A stretch of DNA of 64,000 nt from Plantago major (lineage: Eukaryota > Streptophyta > Magnoliopsida > Lamiales > Plantaginaceae). The notes beneath the pieces are model-generated. The model was not told the DNA's origin, made no database searches, and saw only the letters and a list, made by a program, of their open reading frames with translations. Positions 58,137 to 64,000 of the stretch are shown piece after piece. The stretch lies in NCBI GenBank assembly GCA_026545765.1, contig JAIFAC010000121.1:109708-173707 (forward strand), in the 5' to 3' direction. The position numbers and the translations under genes were made by a program. Position 1 is the stretch's first letter; each line of letters opens with the position of its first letter.

Positions 58137-59040
58137 TCTATTGTTGATCCTTTCGGTTTCCACTACTACATCCGAGGGGATGACCGCCGGATCCGTAGAC
58201 AAGGGAGAAGGGCGCCTCGTGTGGAAGTCCGAGTTGTCGCCCTGGTGCCTAGAGGATCGCCGAGATCATATGCCCAATCGTTTTGGAAGTCCTCAACCTT
58301 TGTCCAAAATCTTGACGATGGTCTTGTCGGCTTCTACTTGACCATTGGCTTGGGATAACCAACGAAGTGAAGCGTTGTTCTATTTTGCAAGATCGAGCCA
58401 TTCTTTCGCCTTACCGGAGAATCGAGCCGTTGTCCGAGACTAGTACTCTCGTAAGTCCGGCGGCAGATGATGTTCTTCCGTATGAACGTCCATCGCTTTC
58501 AAAGGATGGTCAAACTGCTTCTGCCTCAACCCATTTGGTGAAATATTCCACTGCCACGATCAGGAACTTTTTCTGATGAGTTCCGCATGGAAAGGGACCA
58601 ACTATGTCTATTCCCCATTGATCAAATGGGCATGCTATGATTGACGGAATCATAGGGTTGGTCGGACGATGTGGTATGTTGGCATAGTATTGGCAGTCTT
58701 TACAGGCACGAGCGAAGTTGGCAAGATCTCAGATCAATGGTAGCCAATAGTATCCTTGCCTTATGATCTTCGAGCTAAAGTTCATCCCGGAGTGACTCGC
58801 AACTTCCTCGCATGAATTTCCTCCATACCTTTTTGCCTCCTGGGACCGACGATCTCATGTGAGTGCCGTGAAAGATCTCTTGTAAAGATCCTCTCCCATT
58901 ATGAAGTATCTGTTGCCTCTAAGCATAGATCCTCCTCGCTTCTCTAGGATCAAGGTAGAGAGCCATCCTTGAGATAGTAAAATATGTCACCATCCATTTC
59001 TTTCAAAGGCTCAAGAGGAAGACTTGTCCGTTAAGATTTG
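58137..59040 (-). pseudogene. G2 integrase, zinc finger and catalytic core
   Basis: Minus-strand pieces include MRSSVPGGKK near 58850 and a CQ-YANIPHRP-like linker near 58680. GIDIVGPFPC-like residues at about 58590 carry the first core Asp. FLIVAVEYFTKW-like residues lie near 58560 and LQNRTTLHFVGYPKPM near 58350. These are the H2C2 and rve domains of gypsy integrase, which joins element DNA to the host. Multiple stops are present. It continues at 43158 after C2. Confidence 0.8.
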
Positions 59041-59249
59041 CCAGGAGGAGTCCGTGAGAGTCATCAGATGACACCTGTATCCAGAGCTCCTAAGGCCGAG
59101 GTATACTTGGAAAGGGCCGGCCTTTTCGCTCCATTCCCCGTGGAATTGCTCAAGAGTGAATACGCCAAAGTGCTCCACCTCTTCTTGAGAAGTTCTAAGT
59201 ATTTGATCATGTTGTGTCCTTTAGCAAGAAAAAGACCCGTAAAACCGGA

Positions 59250-59475
59250 GTTTACGAGTCAGAGTCTCAGATAAGCTTTGATTCTTTTTACTTGAAGAGC
59301 TTTTGCCATCCTCAAGCCGGTGAGCAAAGGCTCATACTGCCCTCGTTGTTTGTTACTTAAAGTCGAGGGTGATGGCGATTCCAACTTGGCCCCCTCGTGG
59401 CTTTCAAGAAAGATTCCTATTCCTCCTATTCGTCCAGAGCGGATCCATCCACTTGTAACATCCAACATTCCTTGT
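59250..59475 (-). pseudogene. G2 second (archaeal-type) RNase H
   Basis: VDGSA at 59441-59452 begins the domain, followed by GIGIFLESHEGAKLESPSP and QYEPLLTGLRMAKALQVKRI. It lies after the first RNase H and before integrase. A second RNase H in this position is a known feature of Tat-lineage elements. One shift near 59455-59470 interrupts it. Confidence 0.78.
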
Positions 59476-59653
59476 TCTCAAGTTTGCTCTCCGATTTAGT
59501 AGTAGGCACTTTTTCGCCTTCCCCGCTTCTTGTTGGAAGATGCAGTGTCAAGTGTTGGTTACTCTCAGAGGTACATACGCCTCACCCTCGTGGAGTCATC
59601 CATAGGTTCCCGATATCCGACCAGTATGAACGTTACTCAACATCTCTTCGTGC

Positions 59654-60890
59654 TCATTCTCTTTGCCTTTCTCCTTCTGGGGTATCCTTTCCTCGGGTGA
59701 GCATGATGTAGCTCACGACCTCCTGTGAGCTTTTGGTTCCTTCTTCCATTTCCTCTGGGTAATCTGCCAAGAAGTCAACAAGGACTTTAGCCTTTTTAGC
59801 AGAGGGGGCTTGGTACCCGATATCATATTCACTTAGCTCGATCGCCCATTTGGATAAGCGTCCTGATTGATCTGGTTTGCCTAGGACATGTTTGAGTGGT
59901 TCATTGTGAGGACCACGATCCGATGAGATTTGAAGTAAGGCTTCAATGCCAAGGGCAAGAGACCAAATGCAAGGCGAGCTTCTCAATTTTGACATATCCG
60001 CCCTCGAACCCACGAGGGCCTTGCTCAAGTAATAGATCGGCAAGTGGTCATTTCCTTGTATCCGCACCAATACAGAACTCATGGCTTCATCAGTAGTAGC
60101 TAGATAGAGGTAGAGAGGTTCACCTTCTACTGGTTTGGACAAGAGAGGTGGCGAGAGAAGGTAGCTTTTTAAGTTATCCAAGGCTTCTTCGCATTCCTTT
60201 GTCCACTCGAACTTGTCTCCTTTCCTTAGAATTTTGAAGAAAGGTAAGTTTTTCTCAGATTTGGAAATGAAACGGCTCAAGGCCATCACTTTTCCCAAGA
60301 GCTTTGCACCTCATTGATTGTCGCTGGTCATGTAAGTCTAGGATTGCCTTTATCTTTTCTGGGTTGGCGCTGATACCTCTCTCCGTGACCATGTAGCCGA
60401 GGAACTTTCCTCCCTTTACACCAAATGTACACTTTTCTGGGTTTAACTTCATTCCATATTTCCTAAGGATGGAAAAGCACATGTTGAGATGCTCGATGTG
60501 TTGCTCTTCGGTCTTGCTTTTTACTAGCAAATCATCCACGTAAAATTCCATGGTTTTGCCCAACTCCTCTTTGAACATCTTATTCACTAGTCGCTGATAT
60601 GTAGCGCCTGTGTTCTTGAGGCCAAATGGCATGACCTTGAAGCAGTAGACCCCTCCTGCCGCGAAGAAGGCCGTTTTCTTAACGTCTTCCTAGGCCATTC
60701 TGATTTGGTAGAATCCTTGATATGCATCCATGAAGCTTAGGAGTGCACATCCCGCGGTGGAGTCAACCAGGTGGTCTATGCGAGGTAATGGATAAGGATC
60801 CTTGGGCAAAACTTGTTGCCTAGTGAAGTCATTACACCTTCTCCACTTTCCCGAGCCTTTCAACGAGGACCACGTTATGCACTCCAAATG
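59654..60890 (-). pseudogene. G2 reverse transcriptase and first RNase H
   Basis: RT starts near 60890 with PLPRIDHLVDSTAG and SFMDAYQGFYQIRMA. An in-frame TAG at 60690-60692 stands where G1 has CAA (Gln). It continues AFFAAGGVYCFKVMPFGL and FYVDDLLVKSKTEEQHIEHL (YVDD box at 60524-60544). After one shift near 60290 comes a 214-codon frame with RNase H pieces (FEWTKECEEALDNLKSYLL, YLYLATTDEAMSSVLV, WAIELSEYDIGYQAPSAKKA). This is the best-kept coding part of the element. It copies the RNA genome and removes the template. Confidence 0.9.
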
Positions 60891-61589
60891 AGTATCGATT
60901 TCTCGATGTGTCCTGCTTTCATCAACTTGTCCACCTCTCCCGCTATGATAGCATCCTCAACAGGCCCAAAGTCCTTCCTCTTTTGTCGGATATGTTTTAC
61001 CGTCGGATCCATGTTCAGCGATGAATCGCGATCCGGTCTATCCTTAAGGTCATCGGTGCTCTGCAAAGATATCGTGATGGTCTCAAGGCATGTGATGAGC
61101 TTCATCTCTACTTCCGCAATAATCTCCGATCCGAGTTACCTTTTCAATCCTCTCAATCAACGAACCTCTTCGTGGCTTCATGAGGCTCTATCCGGCGCTT
61201 GGGGAATTTTTCCTCGAGTGACCCAACACCAATTTCTTCCTTTAATGGGGTAAGAGCCACAGAGGAGGGCTCGTCTCTTAATGACCGAAAGAACGGGTCG
61301 TGGCTCCTCCGTCGACATGATGTAGCATTCCTGTGCTTCTTCTAACATTGCCCACTTCTCCACCCACACCGCTCGGGGTTGGGAACTTTACCTGTTGTGT
61401 AGGGAGAAGCGATCGCCTGAATTGGTTAAGTCCCGCCACCCAGATCACGTTATAGTCGAATGTGTTGTCGACCCCACAAAGAGGATCATCTCACCACCCT
61501 TGTAGGAAGGCGCCTATAGAGACTTGTAATGGTATACTTCCAATAGGACGCACTATAGAGCCCCTAATCCTACCAAAGAGGTTTGTACT

Positions 61590-61815
61590 CACTGCATCGA
61601 ACGCTACTCAGCGCACTGCTCCACAGCTTCTCCTAGATATTACATTGAGGAACTCCGATCAACAAGTACCTTATTGACTTTGTAAGTGGCGATGACTAGA
61701 GAAATGACCAAAGGTACGCCAGATCTTTAAGATCTCCTCCACCGACGCTGGTGGGGGTATCTCACCGTCATCAAAAGTGATGGCATTCGCTCTTTCGTAA
61801 CCGGTGGAGCATAGG
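61590..61815 (-). pseudogene. G2 aspartic protease, active site lost
   Basis: NAITFDDGEIPPPAS at about 61790-61745 and VISLVIATYKVNKVLVD at about 61715-61660 match G1. The catalytic D-T-G is replaced: GATCGGAGTTCC in G2 against GACACGGGGAGTTCC in G1 (positions 61651-61663), a three-base loss that gives D-R-S. The copy is inactive as read. The linker to RT at 60891-61589 holds MDPTVKHIRQKRKDFG near 61000. Confidence 0.82.
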
Positions 61816-63695
61816 TTCTGTTGTTTCTCAAATGTTGCTGTTCTTTCCATTGGTTCGCTATCTCCTCCAATGGACCTCCCGCAATGGCATTGATAACCCG
61901 CCATAGGGGAGATTTTCCATTTCCATATCTTCGTGATACCCACGGTATCTTCGGGTATGGTGGGGTGGATCTCTGGAGGTGGCGGTAAGGATCCTGTTGA
62001 GATTCCAACCATGCTCCTCCCTCCTTTGTTCATTCTTCCGGTGTCCGGAGGGTTCTTCCTCGATATTGGTTCCTTCAATTTGCCACCCTTATCAACCTTT
62101 CTATTTTGCTTTCACCGACACAATCCTCAAATGAATGACCTTTGTGCTTATGAAACCTATAGTATTCCTTTGAAGCTTTGTTCTTCTTGTTACTCCTCGT
62201 AGGTTTTGGCCATTGTATATCTATGTATTTCTCAATAATAGAGGCTAAGATGTTTGATCTCTTCGTCTATCGAGGCGCAGTATATTCATGATCTTCTTGG
62301 TGGTGTTCTCTCCTGAACATCCTTCTTTCTCTAGGTTCCTTCTTTTGTTCAAACTTTCCGGACGGGAAGGGGTTCTTGCCTTACTTGCTCTTTTCCCTTT
62401 CGCCCGGCTCTTATCGGGACATTTCTCCGCATTTTCTCCATACAGACTCCTTCGCAGATATCTTCCAAGTACTTTCCAATGTGATTTACTGCTGGAAAGC
62501 TTTATTCGAGATCATCGCTTTAAGTGTTAGCGCATGGTCGGACCTGCTCTTTGATATCGTGAGGTTTCTCTGACTTCGCATTGAAACGGACAAGGAAGGT
62601 CCTAAGGTCCTCGTGTTCTTTCTGGATTACTACTGCCAAGTGCTCGACCGATCTCTTTCTCATCTTTGCTATCTCAAACATGTTCAGTACGAGGGAAGCT
62701 AGATATGCGTAGGATTTGATGGAGCCATTGTGCAAAGAGGACCACCAATCCATCGCCTCCAAAGAGTGTAGTGGAAAGTTGAGAGCTTTCATGTTGTCAT
62801 CTGTAGTTGGTCTCCATCTTACTTTCAGATTCTAGTAAGGCCCACAGACAAGTATCCCGCAATAGTGCTCAAGAGTCAGATAGTGGAGTCGGGCGCCTTT
62901 CCTCCTTATCTCATCACATAGAGGATTAGGAGCTCTAAGAGTCACCTTCTCATGTGCCTTCACCATCTTGCTCAAAGTGGCGATTCGAGTCTCCAAGGCC
63001 TTTTGTTGGACATAACTGCTTCGGGCGGTTACCGCCAACTTGGGTCGATGGCTACATCCGGAGGAAGATCATCAACAGGACTATCGAGATGCTTTCTCGC
63101 CACGTGGTCTCTTCGCGCATGTCAGAGCCCCACATCGGCTAGTTCCAGCCTTCATCTTCTCGTGGCATTATCGGATTTCTCCCGCCGTTGTCAGGAGAAG
63201 CGCCCTCCTATTGGAGAAGGTTCCTTAGGTCCTCCGTTAAGCTGTTCTCCAACCATTGTCGATTGGGCGATGTTCATTCCTTGATTGCTGTTCACTTGTC
63301 TTGGAATTTCTGGAGGAGTGAGTTGAGGAGGTCAAGATTGTTTGATCCAAAGCACCCTTGAATGGTGGTGAGTAAGAGATTAAATCGATTCTCATTCATT
63401 CCAAACTCACTTGGACGTAATGATCCCATTTGGAAGGGTGAAGTTTCTTCCTGAGGAGGACCATGTTCTCGACGAGGAACTTGTCCTTAAACTCCGAGTG
63501 TCCGTGTCTTCACTGGTGGATAAACGCTCTTCTCCTCCTCAAGAGAGGCTAGCGGTGTGGCCATCATCATGCACCCATCGTGGTTTCAAGAAGTTCTCGC
63601 CACCCTTCCCTCCGAGTGGAGGTCTACCTCGCTGGGCAGCGTGCTAATCAAGCAGCGCTGGTTCTTACCGACCTTCTTGTTCTGCCAATATCAAG
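61816..63695 (-). pseudogene. G2 gag
   Basis: From the right, the N-terminal basic region (about 63690-63400) is heavily broken. ALETRIATLSKMVKAHEKVT is at 62995-62936. The Retrotrans_gag core is at 62792-62520 (MKALNFPLHSLEAMDWWSSL, KEHEDLRTFLVRFNAKS). A knuckle-like [14 protein letters not shown] is near 62155-62110, where Tyr replaces the Cys seen in G1. C1 interrupts the equivalent point of G1, and here MVKAHEKVT is continuous, confirming the C1 junction. Gag would form the particle. Confidence 0.82.
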
Positions 63696-63721
63696 AGAAC
63701 AGTAACTTTTTGTAAAGATTC

Positions 63722-63735
63722 TACGAATGCCAAAA
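63722..63735 (-). promoter_or_regulatory. G2 primer-binding site, degenerate
   Basis: On the minus strand the LTR end CTCAACA is followed by TTTTGGCATTCGTAG. G1 has TTTTGGCGCCGTCAG at the same place. The GCC core is altered, so priming by the same tRNA would be impaired. Confidence 0.55.
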
Positions 63736-64000
63736 TGTTGAGGGTAAAGTTCCCCAACCACTTAGAGATTATTCTATCCCACCGTAATGGCCAAGATAAC
63801 CTTTAAGTCAAGTCTGTATCGGTAAGACCCAACGCTAGAGCCTCAGATCCAGAGCTTATAAGAACCTCGCATAAGTGACTTGAAAGGTTAGGACCTGCTT
63901 GCTAAGTGTCAAACCGTATTAGACTTTACTCAAGAGAGACCAAGATCTACTCGTGTGATAGTCAAGGTTCTAAGTGATTATTGGCTACCATTATCATGAG
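63736..64000 (-). repeat. G2 5' LTR, cut by the window edge
   Basis: It starts TGTTGAGGGTAAAG on the plus strand and aligns with 36125-36390 to the window end. The remaining 440 bp or so, its AAAGT target duplication and the rest of G1 should follow outside the window. Confidence 0.88.

Larger units (their letters stand above)
36125..64000 (-). mobile_element. G2: Tat-like Ty3/gypsy element, minus strand, interrupted by C2
   Basis: Read from the right: 5' LTR (63736 to beyond 64000), PBS, gag, protease, reverse transcriptase, RNase H, a second RNase H, integrase, an approximately 6-kb 3' region with tandem repeats and an opposite-strand coding relic, polypurine tract and 3' LTR (36829-36125). 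Copia C2 splits integrase at 43164-58131. The dual RNase H order RT-RH-aRH-IN and the long 3' region are traits of the Tat lineage (Ogre, Retand, Grande type). Without C2 the visible part is about 12.9 kb. It sits inside G1 reverse transcriptase. Confidence 0.87.

Overview
The window is heterochromatin-like DNA from a plant, most likely a eudicot. It holds no intact host gene. Nearly all of it is nested transposable elements around one decayed host gene. The plant assignment rests on a two-exon MLP/Bet v 1-type gene relic, plant L1-clade LINE, Sirevirus-like Ty1/copia and Tat-like Ty3/gypsy elements, a CACTA end, and hAT, Mutator and Stowaway-type MITEs. I could not fix the species.

Layout. 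1-371 is a minisatellite. 481-991 (segment A) recurs at 11093-11564. 1001-2043 is a copia integrase fragment cut by a CACTA end. 2044-2967 (segment B) recurs at 15936-16869 and is the 3' flank of an MLP pseudogene (3138-4626, minus) whose intron holds two related MITEs. 5032-10988 is a nearly full-length LINE on the minus strand, bounded by a 17-bp target-site duplication. 11093-16869 carries the second A and B copies plus hAT-, Mutator- and Stowaway-type MITEs. The A-B order suggests a tandemly duplicated MLP locus whose second MLP copy lies beyond the window.

From 16870 to the end is a nest of four LTR retrotransposons. Gypsy G1 (plus strand) landed in the second B copy at 16870. Copia C1 (18755-33784, TSD ATGGT) landed in G1 gag. 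Gypsy G2 (minus strand, 36125 to beyond 64000) landed in G1 reverse transcriptase. Copia C2 (43164-58131) landed in G2 integrase. C1 and C2 are one family and G1 and G2 are another. G1/G2 have the dual RNase H order of Tat-lineage elements, and G2 has a 3' region with tandem repeats and an opposite-strand reading region with its own TATA box.

The most interesting structure is shared by C1 and C2. Downstream of pol each has about 5.1 kb that looks like a complete transcription unit on the sense strand: TATA box, leader, ATG, a globular N-terminal region, five short phase-0 introns of 76-85 nt separating small Glu/Pro-rich exons, then an acidic and coiled-coil region and a conserved C-terminal region. 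It is not a classical env.

A caution applies to every reading frame. Paralogous copies differ again and again at CAG/CTG trinucleotides (CTG to CCG or CG, CAGAA to CGTAA), in patches. This looks like base-calling error at CHG-methylated cytosines, so many frameshifts and lost motifs may not be real.
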